A stretch of DNA of 64,000 nucleotides, taken from positions 11,611,204 to 11,675,203 of the forward strand of contig OZ010746.1 of NCBI GenBank assembly GCA_963932245.1, in the 5' to 3' direction. The position numbers and the translations under genes were made by a program. This document shows, piece after piece, positions 10,673 to 22,476 of the stretch. The stretch is from Tachinus rufipes (lineage: Eukaryota; Arthropoda; Insecta; Coleoptera; Staphylinidae). The notes under the pieces were generated by a model. The model had not been told where the DNA came from, did no database searches, and worked only from the letters and a program-made list of their open reading frames with translations. Each line of letters opens with the position of its first letter. Within the stretch, counting starts at the first letter, position 1.

Positions 10673-12560
10673 GTAGGTCTATTATTCCCCCTATATGCTC
10701 AAGATTTCAGCACACATTACACATTCCTATGATAAACAACCCATAAAACATTCCAAACGATCCAATTAGTCAACAAAATAAATTCTCACGTATTAAGTAA
10801 GGATTACTGAACACACCCCTGTTGTTGTGCCATTCCAATCTCCCAGCATCAAATATTAACTCGATTAAGAAAAATTCGCTCTTTTCTAGTGGTATTGATT
10901 AGAATGTTTACATGTGGCAGGTCTTCAACTTAGTTTGTTTGAAGTCCTTCTAGGATAAGGGGCGTGGTTTTTGTCGTACATGATGACGCGCTCATGGTTC
11001 TATAACATTACATTACCATGCAATCTTACACATACCCATCTAATTTTGGAAAAATTTCAACAATTTATAACCACACAATTCGTCAAACAGAAGCACGCCC
11101 ATAACAACTATTTTCATTTTCTGATTGAACAACCACACCTACCAAACACCTTCTTTATTCTTTATATTAAAACTAAAGCAATCCAAACTTGTTTATTTAT
11201 TAAAGTTGCTTGTATTTAAGAATTATTTTGTTTTAATTAATATTTAAAAATTATTTTCAAAAAGAGGGTGTGTTAGTAACAAACTAATTTATACTTTTAG
11301 AAAAATGATTTTAAAGCTTAATTCAGTAAGAAAAAGCTTTTTATATTAGTTTGATGTAAGTAGAAGTGTCATCAGATGTAAGAGCAAAAACCGACGATGG
11401 GGGTGTGTCTCCTGAAAATTATATAAACGACTCCTTGCGGATGGACATTTGCTGAGTAGTAATCTCTATATTATTATTATTATTATTATTATAAATGGAC
11501 TGTATATATACTCAAATGCTATCATATTATGGATGCTATTTGTTATGTTGAGTGTCTGGTCTATTTTTTATAGAAAAAAAGGCTTGGCCATCTTTGTTGT
11601 AATTGATTGCTGCGATTATATTAGATTGGGTGGTTTTCTTTTTTTAAATAATGGTTGGGATTTTGATTAGTTGTTGTTTTTATGGATTAGTATAAATTTG
11701 GAATTAATCAAAAACATAGTTTTTTGACATGTTATATAATCTGAATTTTGATTTTATTGTTTTTTGATTTCATAAATTATGGCTTATTTAGTGAATTTAA
11801 TTTAATTTGGTTAAAATGTTTTTTATTTATTTCATCTTTTTTATTTATTGCAGGTAATTAGTTTTAATTTTATATAGTCAATAGTTTAGGATGTATTCAA
11901 TTGTTGTTCAAAATGTTATTTAGAAAACTGAATATTTTTTGATAAATAAGCAGGATTAAGCTTGCCCAACATTTGGCTTGGGTTTCGGATTTGGTCCTCG
12001 TATTAAATTTATGCTGCCCAAGGTGTAGTTGCTACTTTTTATAAAAATATTTATTTTTGGGCACCATTTTTGTCATTTAAGTCACTTGTAGTAACTCTCA
12101 AAGCTTTTACAAAATTTTGTACAAATTTGCAGAATCTTTCAAAATGGTCAAGTCAAGAATTGTTCAGTTTTTTAAAGATTTTGTTAAGCAATTTTCTAGT
12201 AAAATGCAAAGTAATCCTTGTAAAATTTTTGTCATCTTAGTTGCTTCTCATAAAAGCTTTTATTTTAATGGTAAACTTTGTTGGCACTTTTTTGGACTGT
12301 TTAAAATCCTTTTTGTAGTTGTTTGTTATTTAAACCTTTTAAGGCCAAAGGAAAATCAAACTATTTGAATAGTCCATAACATTTTTCAAATTATTTAAAA
12401 TTTCTTCTAAAGTTTCCTCAGATTTAGTAAGAATTTGCAGAATTTTTCACAGAAGTTTTTTTAAGAACAGTTTAATTTCTTTAAAAATTCTTTTTTTCTT
12501 TTTTTTAAGTTTTGTTCCTATCAGAAATTAAAAAAAATATTATTATGCTACTCAGAATAG
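10673..12560. other. AT-rich sequence, probable intron 1; no gene
   Basis: Low-complexity AT-rich DNA with a short (ATT)n microsatellite at about 11469-11493. An acceptor-like TTATTTATTGCAG near 11853 is followed by no useful open frame. T-rich sequence from 12060 resembles the T-rich units at 14.6-15.2 and 31.8-32.2 kb. No domain or gene seen. Confidence 0.5.
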
Positions 12561-14490
12561 CTTAGCGAGTGTGCATCCAAATCAGTCCTTTAGGTTGCAA
12601 AGCTACTATATTCTTCTGTTTTCAATCATTTTATTTTTATATTATTAGTTTTAGGATGTTACATCTGTCTCCTTTCAGCAAGTGACCAAGATTTTCTATT
12701 ATAGTAGTGATTTCTCTGGTTTTATCCATTTGGTGCATTACTGTTTTGTTGGTCCATAAAATTCTGAGCATCTTTTTGTAACACCACAGTTTGAACGCTT
12801 TCAGATTTTTGTGTTTACTGTCTTTGTTGTCCAAGCTTTTATTCCATATAATAAGGTGGTTAATATGTAGCACTTCAATACTCAATACAATAATTTTGAA
12901 TTTAAATTTTATATTCCGGTTACAGAAGATTCTATTTTTTTGTGTTTTGTGTTTTTTATGTTCTACGTTTCTAGGTATTTGTGAGAGGATACATTTTATA
13001 GTTTTAATCTAAATATGTATAGATGATCTAACAATGTTTCTTGAAAGATATTTTTAAATTATTAAAATACATTAAATAACAGATCTGAAAGTACTCACTT
13101 TTGTTTGTCTGACTCATTGACATATTTCAATTTCTTCACTTAGATTTTTCAGACTTTGACCTTTACTGTTCAGTAGAAGTTAGAGATTATTTTTATATCT
13201 TTGTTGTCAGTATTGTTCTTCTCTTAAAATTTCAAGTATTGGATTCTACTAAATGCTTTTTGGAAGTTGATGTAACATGGTTTATGTCTAGAAACCTTCA
13301 ACTTAGTAGTTTTGGTTCAAATAGTGTTTTCCTGCTTCCCATTTTTTTCTAAAACTTATCTGTGTGTCAATGATATCTTTTATATTTTTCTGAAGATGCT
13401 ATTGTGTATTATTTTTAGAAAGATCTTTAAGGTGACTTATTAAAGCAATAATTCTGTGGAACATTCTTTAGCTTTATTGTTTTTTGGTATTGTTACAAAT
13501 GTTGAGGTCAACCAGTTTTTTTGGCATCGTTTTGTATATGTTGATGAATAATTTTAATAGAATATAGGTGGAGTCTGTATCTATAAGCTTTGGGGCCAGA
13601 TATTTTACTTAATTTTAAGTTTCTGATTGCGTGTTTAAGTTTGTTTTTTAGAGTTGCCGGGCTTGTCTTATCCAAGTGTGAGGTGTTTGTGTTGTTTGAT
13701 TAATATTAAACAGTTTTTGTACATACTTGCACCATCTCGTTAGTTTGTTCTCTGGTTCTATGATTAAATTGCCATCTTTGTTCAGTAGTTTATTTGATTG
13801 GTGGGTTTTTGTTCTACTTTTTTTTGTTTTCTTCTCCATGTTGAAAAAATCGTATTTGTTTTTATAGATCTTTATTTTCTGATATATAGATTAGCTTTCT
13901 TTTTTGGGTCTTTTTACTTTTTTCTTAATATTGTTGTTCATGCATTTTTAGACACATTTTTGTTTTTATGTCAGCTGCGTTTCATCATCTTTAGTATTTT
14001 TTTTTATGGTTTTGTATTCCTTGTTCTAGTTTCTTGTTTATGTCTGTTTTATCTTTTTTGAATATGGTGTTGTTCTTTTGAAAACTATCGGTTTTTTGGT
14101 TGATTTGCAGTTGATACTTTTAGCTTTACATGCTGTAGCTACCACTAAATTGTGGTTGGATGCTATGTTCCCTTTCAAAAATGTTTTTACTGATTTGATA
14201 GTGCTTTTGAATCTTTTTGGATTATGATGTAGTCTATTTGTTTTCTAACTATGCCTGCTTTATCGTTTGATGGTGCTATCTAATTGAAGATGTTAGCCAT
14301 ATTATTTCTTTTTGACAGAACTGAATCAACCTGTCTTCACTTTTAATGCGATTGTTTAATTCGAATCTGCCTACAGTTTTTGCAACTTTTTTATTTGTGC
14401 TTTTCTTTGTAAGTGATAATGTCTCGACCGTATGTGGCTACTGGTAGGATGTATGTTTATGTACAATCAAACGCTTTACGAAAATGGCAA
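12560..14490 (-). mobile_element. RTE-like LINE relic, endonuclease-RT polyprotein
   Basis: Read on the - strand this decayed element runs from high to low coordinates. At 14480-14080: end of the endonuclease (RIKSEDRLIQFCQ, then KQIDYII and SNHNLVVA, the usual IDYIL...SDHN region). At 13839-13648: the linker before the RT (LNKDGNLIIEPENKLTRW). At 13600-13250: RT traces (SGPKAYRYR; GSRKTLFEPKLLS). At 12885-12637: the C-terminal region AFKLWCYKKMLRILWTNK followed by DKTREITTII and GHLLKGDR, diagnostic of RTE-type endonuclease-RT proteins. Frames change many times and the RT catalytic box is not legible. An old dead copy. Confidence 0.75.
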
Positions 14491-15229
14491 ATTTTGTAGT
14501 TCTTTTGTCTCTTTGGAACCCTATGTCTTCATTTGCTTTTGGAGCCGTTTACCGGTTTTTACCTGTATCCTAGGTAGAGCTTCTTAATGGGTTCTATGAC
14601 ACGGAACCAGCTGAATAAATATTTTTTATCGAGGTTACTTCTTAATTATCTTTTATTTTAGTTCTTATAAGCTTTTATTTTGCTAGTAAAATCTTGTAGG
14701 ACTTTTTTGTATTTTAATCTTTTCTAATTGTTTTCTTCTTTGATATTGTTGTTTTTTAAAAGTCTTTTAAAGTGGAGCATCTTAAAATTTATAAAACTTT
14801 TTGAACTGTTCATAGTAGCTTACTATTACCTTACACTTCTTAAGTTTTTTATGGTTTTGTAAGGATTAGTACAATCTTTCTAGATTGTAAAAGTCTTCTA
14901 AGAGTTTTTTAGGTTTTAAAGACTCTGTTAAACAATTAGGTTTTAAACACGTTAAAGGTCTTTTGCAGTAACAGGCAAGGTAATTTTTGGTTATTTTTGT
15001 TCTTTAAAAATTTTACAAAGTGGAGCAACTTAAAGTATTCAAAACTATTTGAATTGTCTTTAACAGCTTCCTAAATCTACTAACTACTAAATCAAAAATC
15101 TTTTAAAATCTATTTTAAAGTTATCTCAGATTTATCAAATTATTTTAAGAATTTTCTTTTCTTGTAGTTTGTATTTGCTTCGGAATTTGGCTATCATTAC
15201 CTTGTTGACAACTGCTCTATGTTTAGTTT
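14491..15229. other. T-rich unclassified repeat-like DNA
   Basis: T-rich, with recurring phrases such as AAGTGGAGCA(A/T)CTTAAA near 14770 and 15015. Similar in texture to 31.8-32.2 kb, and to the reverse complement of 59.4-64 kb. No gene seen. Confidence 0.4.
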
Positions 15230-16450
15230 TCGAATTCTTCAATCTGATTCTTTTACTTTCAAAATTTGTATCCGATTCTTTTTGCTTGCTACGTGCGTGA
15301 GCACTTTTTTTGTATGTTTGTGGTGTGCGATAATAGTTCTACAACCCAACCACATCACAAGAGGGGTTTATTAGGCAAAAAAATTACTGGTTTGTCATTA
15401 TTTTGCGAAGGAGATTGCATTGAAATATATTCGACAAATTTAGATATTGCTGGAAATCGAATTCAGGTTATCTTTTCAACGGTCGTCGCACTAGATCATT
15501 ACGCTACGGTTGGTTCCAAATGTTTTTACTAAATTTATTAAACACATGCTTAAACTTTTGTTTTACCGTTTTCAATTGTCCTCACTATATTATCTCTTTT
15601 CTGAATCCAAATTGATTTTTTGTTACATTTTTTTTCCAAGGTTTTTACAAATTTTTTGTTTATTACTTTCAATAAGAATTTTGCTGCGTGTACGCAAGGT
15701 AATTTTATATTTCTTGCACTTCTTTGCTTTGTTTTTGCCATCGGTACTCTCTCTGTCTTTATGAAATTGCTTGGCCAGTCTTTGTTTTCATATATATCAT
15801 TACACAATGATCTTTTATTTCTTTTTTTTGCAGAAAAAGGTTGTAGCAACATCTAGAAGCTCTCACATCATTGTTTTATATAATTCCAAGAAAATTTAAG
15901 CTTTTTCAAGTTTTTGCAGACTTTCTAAAATGTTTCAAGATTCTTATAGACTCACTTACAAAACTTATGGTTAACTATAGTAATACATCAAATTGTCTGT
16001 ATTGGATTAGTTAGTAGAGTAGTCTTTGTAAATGATACATATACCAAGTACTTTATTAAAATTTGACCAAATTCTGTTTAGTGATATTAGACAAAACTGC
16101 AAAATTCTTAAAATTTTTTTTTTGGGTTTTTCAGAAGCTTTCTAAGAGTTGATAATTATGATAAAAATGCCACGTGAGAGCAAATAAAAGTAACAAAAAT
16201 TAAGGACACAACTCAAAGTCTACTTTTTGCAAATTGGTGTACTGCGTTTATTAGCAATTTCTTGGGTCTTTAAAAGTTTTAGAGTATATTTACTTTTAGT
16301 ACTGTGACATTCTTTTTGTATTGTGCTGTTTTTAAAATTTATTATAATTTCTACAATTTGTCTTCTATGATTCTTAGGTAGGCACTTGTCCAATTCTTTA
16401 TTGGAGGTTTTCAAAGTTTTTTTTATAATTTTGAGAAAATAATTCAGTCA
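15230..16450. repeat. Left copy of the ~1 kb sequence flanking the hairpin satellite
   Basis: Matches 18951-19900 in the same orientation with clear divergence. Anchors found in both copies in the same order: CAATCTGAT, TTTTTTGTATGTTTGTA, GAGGGGTTTA, GACAAATTTAGATATTGC, CTCTCTGTCTTTA, TTTTTTTTGCAGAAAAGG-like, AGACTCACTTACAAAACTTA, GTGATATTAGACAAAACTG and GGTGTACTGCGTTTATT. This copy carries about 200 bp (about 15510-15710) that the right copy lacks. Open frames inside are low complexity and not conserved between the copies, so I do not call genes. Confidence 0.75.
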
Positions 16451-18950
16451 CATTAAAAGAAATAAATTGTTCACAAATAAAAACTTTGTTACCGTTCACT
16501 CACCCAAGCGTTACATATCAAGAGATTTATTGTTAACCAATTCTCTCATATTTAAATCCAAGCACATAAGAGGTGGAACAAACAATAGATCCTTTGATGA
16601 GTAACACTTGGGTGATGGGGTGGGTCATAGTAAAAGAAGTTACTCGCTCACAAATTAAGTTTTGTTCTTACCCACCTACCTAAGCGTAAGTTATTAAAAG
16701 ATTTATTGTTAAACAATTCTTTTATATCTAAATCCATGCACACAAGTAGTGTAACAAACAATAAATCTTTTGATAACTAACACTTGGGCGGGTGGGTGGG
16801 TTACATTAGAAATAGTAACTTGCTTACAAATTAAACTTTGTTCCCATTCACCCACTCAAGCGTTAGTTATCAAGAGATTTATTGTTAAACAATTCTCTCA
16901 TATCTAAATCCAAGCACACAAGAGGTGAATCAAACAATAAATTCTTTGATAACTAACATTTGGGCGGGTGGGTGGGTCACAATAGAAATAGTAACTTGCC
17001 CACAAATTAAATTTTGTTTTCACTCACTCACTCAAGCGTTAGTTACCAAGAGATTTATTGTTAAACAATTCTTTCATATCTAAATCCAAGCACACAAGAG
17101 GTGGAATTAACAATAAGTCCTTTGATTACTAACGCTTGGGCGGGTGGGTGGGTCACAGTAAAAAATAACTTGCTCACAAATTAAACTTTGTTCCTACCCA
17201 CCCACCCAAGCGTTAGTTATTAAGAGATTTATTGTTAAACAATTTTCTCATATCTAACTCCAAGGTGGAACGAACAATAGATTCTTTGATGAGTAACACT
17301 TGGGCGGGTGGGTGAAATACAGTAGAATTAGTAACTTGCCTACAAATTAAACTTTGTTCCTACCCATCTATTAAAGCGTTAGTTATCAAGAGATTGATTG
17401 TTAAACAATTCTCTCATATCTAAATCTAAGCACACAAGAGGTAGAACGAACAATAGATCTTTTGATAAGTAACACTTGGGTGGATGGCGCACCCATCCAC
17501 CCAAGTGTTACAGTTGAAATAGTAATTTGCTCACAAATTAAACTTGGTTCCCATCCACCCACCCAAGCGTTAGTTACCAAGAGATTTATTGTTAAACAAT
17601 TCTCTCATATCTAAAACTAACCACACAAGAAGTGGGACGAACAATAGATTCATTAATGACTAACACTTGGGCGGGTGAGTGGATCACAGTAGAAGAAGTA
17701 ACTTATTTACAAATTAAATTTTGTACCCACCTACCTACCTAAGCGCTAGTTATCAAGAAAATTATTGTTAAACAATTCTTTCTTATCTAATCCGAAGCAC
17801 ACAAAAGGTGGAACGAACAATAGATTCTTTGATAATTAACATTTGGGCGGGTGGGTGGATTACAGTAGAAATAGTAACTTGCCCACAAATTAAACTTTGT
17901 TCCCACCTACCCACCCAAGCGTTAGTTATCAAGAGATTTATTGTTGAACAATTTTTTCATATCTAAATCCAAACTCACAAGAGGTGGAATAAACAATAGA
18001 TCTTTTGATAAGTAACACTTGTGCGGGTGGGTGGGTCACAGTAGAAAAAGTAACTTGCTCACAAATTAAACTTTGTTCCCACTCAACCACCCAAGCGTTA
18101 GTTATCAAAAGATTTATTGTTAAACAATTTTTTCATATCTAAATCCAAGCACACAAGAGGTGAAACGAACAATAGATCTTTTGATGACTAATATTTGGGC
18201 GAGTGGGTGGATCAAAGTAGAAATAGTAACTTGCCCACAAATTAAGCTTTGTTTCCACCACCCACCCAAGCGTTAGTTATCAAAAGATTTATTGTTGAAC
18301 AATTTTCTCATATTTAAATCCAAGCACACAAGAGGTGGAATGAACAATAGATCTTTTGATAAGTAACACTTGGGCGGGTGGCTGGGTTACAGTAGAAGAA
18401 ATAACGTACTTACAAATTAAACTTTGTTCCCACCCACCCACCCAAACGTTAGTTATCAAGAGATTTATTGTTAAACAATTCTCTCATCTAATTTTAAGCA
18501 CACAAGAGGTGGAACGAACAGTAGATCTATTGATAACTAACACTTGGGCGGGTGGGTAGGTTACAGTAGAAATAGTAACTTGCCCACAAATTAAACTTTG
18601 TTTCCATCCACCCACCTAAGCGTTACTGATCATGAAATTTATTTTTAAACAATTCTCTTATCTTAATTTAAGCACATAAGAGGTGGAAAAAACAATAGAT
18701 CTTGTAATGACTAACACTTGGGGGGGGGGGGGGGATTACAGTAAAAAAAGTAACTCACCCACAATTAAAATTTGTTCTCACCTACCCACCCAAGCGTTAG
18801 TGATAATGTGTGAAATGTATTTTTATACACTTCTCTCATATCTTAATTGAAGCCCATAAGAGGTGGGACAAGCAATAGATCCATTAATGACTAACACTTG
18901 AGCGGTAGGTGGGTCACAATAGAAGAAATAACTCGCACACAAATTAAACT
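16451..18950. repeat. Hairpin-forming satellite array, ~14 monomers of ~176 bp
   Basis: The AAGCGTTAG-like landmark recurs near 16508, 16683, 16860, 17036, 17208, 17374, 17563, 17740, 17918, 18096, 18266, 18446, 18620 and 18794, so monomers are 166-189 bp long. Each monomer is an imperfect inverted repeat: the left arm (CCACCCAAGCGTTAGTTATC, then AAGAGATTTATTGTT) is mirrored after about 55 bp by AACAATAGATCTTTTGAT and then AACTAACACTTGGGCGGGTG. Arms are about 40-48 bp. A linker containing ACAAATTAAACTTTGTTCC separates the hairpins. Monomers differ by several percent. A G15 run occurs at 18720-18734. Not CRISPR: the units are long, whole-unit tandem copies without unique spacers. Confidence 0.9.
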
Positions 18951-19900
18951 TTCTATCTTTCCAATCTGATCTTTTTATTTTCAAAATTTCTATTTTCTAC
19001 TGTCACTATTTTTCATATAGTGCTTGTGCTTCCTACGAGCGTTAACACCCTTTTTTGTATGTTTGTATAGAGGGGTTTACTAGGTAAATACTTTACTGGT
19101 TTGCTTATCTTGCAAATATATTTGACAAATTTAGATATTGCAGTTGCCGGGAATCGAATTTGGGTTATCTTTTTAAGCTAGTTCTACACTTTTTGCACTT
19201 TTTTGTTTTATTTTTTGCTATCGATATTTTCTCTGTCTTTAGGAAATTGCTTGGTTAATTTTTGTTTTCATATGTTATAATCTTTTATTTCATTTTTTTT
19301 TGCAGAAAAGGATTGAGGTGACCTCTAAAAGCATTGTTTTATATACTTTTCAAAAAAATTTAAACTTGTCCAGTTTCCGCAGACTTCTTAAAATGTTCCA
19401 AGCATCTTATAGACTCACTTACAAAACTTATCACTAACTATAAAGGTATATCAAATTATCAGTATTGGATTAGTTAGTAGATTTGTAGATTAGAGTTTTT
19501 TTAATGGTACATAAACCAAGTACTTTAGTCAAATTTAACCAAATTCTATTTAGTGATATTAGACAAAACTGAAAGATTTTTTAAATTTTTTTTAGAAGCT
19601 TTCTAAAAGTTGATAATTTTGATAAAGGTGCTACTTAAGAGCAAATATAGACAATTGTGTCTTTAAAGTAACAAACATTAATGAATTTTTGTGAATTGGT
19701 GTACTGCGTTTATTGGCATTTTTTTGGGTTTTATAAGTTTTTGATGCTGTATATTGTTGCCATCAAAATTTGTTATATTTTCTACAACTTGCTTGGTTGT
19801 TTTTATGTCTTCTATGATTTTCACAATATTTTTAAAACATTTTAGGTAAAAACTTGTTCAATTTTTTAAAAAGTTTTTTTATGAAGTTTTTAGACACTCA
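18951..19900. repeat. Right copy of the ~1 kb sequence flanking the hairpin satellite
   Basis: Direct copy of 15230-16450 (anchors listed there), shortened by an internal deletion or lacking an insertion. Its left edge meets the last satellite monomer, and its right edge is lost near 19.9 kb in ordinary AT-rich sequence. The arrangement copy-array-copy suggests that flank and satellite form one repeat unit, or that unequal exchange expanded the array between two copies. Confidence 0.75.
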
Positions 19901-20700
19901 CACAGTTCTTTAAGGGTTTTGGAAGTTTGGATTTCTACTTACACAGTCGAAGTAGTTGGATGCCATGTATGTGTCTTGGATATTCTAGTAAAAGCTTGGG
20001 TTACTAATCATTCAAAAAAGTTTGTTTTAGCAGGTTTTTATGTGATGGTTGAATTATTTTGTTTGATTGATGAGGTGGTACGTCATATTGCAAGGGATGG
20101 CGTTTCCAGAATGCAGCCGGTTGGTAGTCTACGGATTTTTTGACTCACAGGATTTTGTATTACTAAATGGTTGATAAGTGTTACATTACTTGTAATAGTT
20201 GGTCACGTTGTACGTCTTTAGAGCATTGACTTAATAGTTTGATGTGGTACTGTTTGAAATCCTTTAGATATTCTTTCATAGACTGCTTGTCCGTACTTTT
20301 GTAGTATTTACATTTACTTGCCTTATTTTTTCTCAGGATGTTGTTGCTAGCATTGTAAAGACACTATGCCATTTGTTGTCCCACATTAGGTGTAATTGAA
20401 TTTTGGCGTGAGACGCTGTATCTTAGAAGAAAGTACAAAATTACAATTTTGTACTAATGTGTGGTTTTGTTTTCTATCATATACACACAAGTTATTCCAC
20501 AATAAAATCTTGTTGCATAGTTTTCAATCTTTTTGATTTAAAAAATCTTTTTCAAAATCAGAATGACGACTTTGAGGGTGACAATTTTTTTTCAAACACG
20601 AACAAAATAAACTGCCACAACATTAAGGCTAAATTGAAAATGATTATCTAATTGTTTATGGCTGCTAGAATGCTGCGGTTTAGCTAAAGCTGAGTTCAGA
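19901..20700. other. T/G-rich unclassified DNA, partly shared with 28.75 kb
   Basis: The stretch near 20358-20400 (AAGACACTATGCCATTTGTT, then GTCCCACATTAGGTGTA) is a copy of 28755-28795 and resembles 27975-28010, so the same decayed repeat family is present. The open frame 19919-20143 shows no known domain. Confidence 0.4.
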
Positions 20701-22476
20701 TTAAAAAAAATGAATGAATGAGGTCTTGAGTTCTTTTGGTGTTTTTGGTGCCACAATACGTTAAAGCCAAACTGAGATGAAAAGACGCTCTAAAAACACG
20801 GAATTAGCTAGATGTGAAATAATTAAATTAATTATCTAAGCCGTAAATACGTACTCTAAAATGTTGAAACAAGTGTTGATGAAAAGTATGTGTAAAGGCA
20901 TTTATTGTTTCACAATATTTGAGCACGTTGAAAGGTATCCTGTAGATGCACTGTAGCAGCTTGGCGTTTAGCGGTTATTGGGTATTTACAACCGGAAGTT
21001 TTGTCTGTGCAGTTTTTTTTGTGCCAGACCTTGTTGAAAGTAAACTTTTTTGTCTGAAACTTTTGACTATGTGGTTCATCACGCGGTTTAGTTGATGAAC
21101 AGCTGAATTTTTTCATTTAAACTTGTGTTGGTGGGGGAGTTTGGAAATTGTTTACATTGGATTGTCATTTTCTGTGCAAAGTGTTTTTTCAGCTCAGGTT
21201 TTTGTGCAACCTTAGGGCTCTTTTAACTTTGCTGTGGAGCGAATTTAAGAATTTGCGATTTTTAGGGTCATTGATGTTTGGTTGCATTTCTTTTGGGAAT
21301 AAATGTTTTTGTAGTCTGGGATAATCCTAAAAAGCTGATCTGTTTTAGAAGTCTTTTTTGTGGCGTGGTGGATTAAAATAGTAAATAATAAGACGCAAAT
21401 ATTCTTACTAAGGCTTTTTAGGAATCGTGAAATGAGAGTTCAACCTGTATGGGTTAAAAAAAAAATTCTCTCCCTGATTGATCTTATTTCGTATAGCTTT
21501 AGTAGTACTGGGTTGTGAACAGGCTAAGGTCATTGATCATATTGATCTCGGTTTGGAAACCGATGTCATTGAGATGTCAAAGAGGCCATCATATTAATAT
21601 TTGGCTTGCAACCTAGGTAGTTGGCGGGATGAGAGCCAGAGCAAAGTGCACATTTAGGAAGTGTGTTTTTAGGGCAGTTTACTAACTTTTGAGGAACCGA
21701 ACAATTTTGGCAGACAATCGATGCTTAGAAGCGTCTTTTGGTATGTAACCGTGGCTTTGGTATCTCTGGCATTGATACCACTGCCTTGCTTTTTTGGCAC
21801 TGCAGAAACCGCCAGGCTCAAAAATTTGAAATCCGTGCTTTTGGCTTAATTTGGGAGTTAAACTAAAGAAAGAAAATACAATTATTTTCCATTCTGTAGA
21901 TGTTAGTTGGTGCTAATCCAAGTAATTGCCTGACCATCATCTGTTTTTTTTTAGGTTTTTTGGGACGTTTCAGATTACCTCTTCAAAGCAGCGTTTTTTG
22001 GGGGTCAATTATGTGTAGCAGTTTTTCAGATATAGAAAAAGCTGGTGATTTTCAATAGTCGGCGCTAGTGAATGGATTTATTATAATACTTTCATGAGTA
22101 TTGCAAGCGGATAAGATTGCGATATTGTTATTGCTGAAATATTTATAGATGCTTGGGAATTTGTCCTGTTGGACAAGACAGATGCCGAAAGGCGGGATTT
22201 GTAAACATGTTGAGAGAGTGGCCTAAATTTTAATTTGTAAATGTTTTTTGGACATTCTTCTTTTTTGTGGGCATTTTTGGGGTGCATTTTGGTTTGAAAG
22301 GTTGACAGGATTAACTGGCTGTTGTGCAGGAATTGTTGAAGACAACGACAATTTGTTAGTAGTTAAGGTAGGAAACTTATCTCGTGTTTTTTGCGTTTCC
22401 TTTGGACGATGATGTGTCCGTCTAAGTTTGCTGGATTATTTTCTGTTGCGGCAGTGTTGCTGAGGAGGGCAGTCAT
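20701..22476 (-). pseudogene. Jockey-like LINE ORF1 (Gag with zinc knuckles), decayed
   Basis: On the - strand an ATG at 22476 opens a polar, asparagine- and lysine-rich start (LDGHIIVQRKRKKHE) that soon meets a stop. Further along, at about 21810-21605, a zinc-knuckle region is legible: YQCQRYQSHGY, then CQNCSVPQ, then CALCSGSHPANYLGC at 21655-21608. The last has the C-x2-C-x3-H-x6-C spacing typical of the third knuckle of jockey-clade Gag proteins (CxxCGGxHxANYxGC). These proteins package LINE RNA. Frames at 22287-22081 and 21116-20910 are further pieces. No reverse transcriptase follows on the 3' side (lower coordinates); the satellite block lies there instead, so the element lost its ORF2. 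Confidence 0.6.

Noticed and set aside
15820..15860. Splice acceptor TTTTTTTTGCAG with a following exon
   Set aside because: The same string occurs in the right copy (near 19300) within the duplicated repeat, and the following frame is not conserved between copies.
18356..18559. Open frame with repeated NTWAGG inside the satellite
   Set aside because: It is one satellite period read through; neighbouring monomers carry stops at the same positions.
16451..18950. CRISPR-like regular repeats
   Set aside because: The units are ~176 bp, repeated over their whole length, without unique spacers, in eukaryotic DNA. This is a satellite.
15230..19900. LTR retrotransposon with the 1 kb copies as LTRs
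   Set aside because: No TG...CA ends, primer-binding site, polypurine tract or gag-pol text between the copies; the interior is only satellite.
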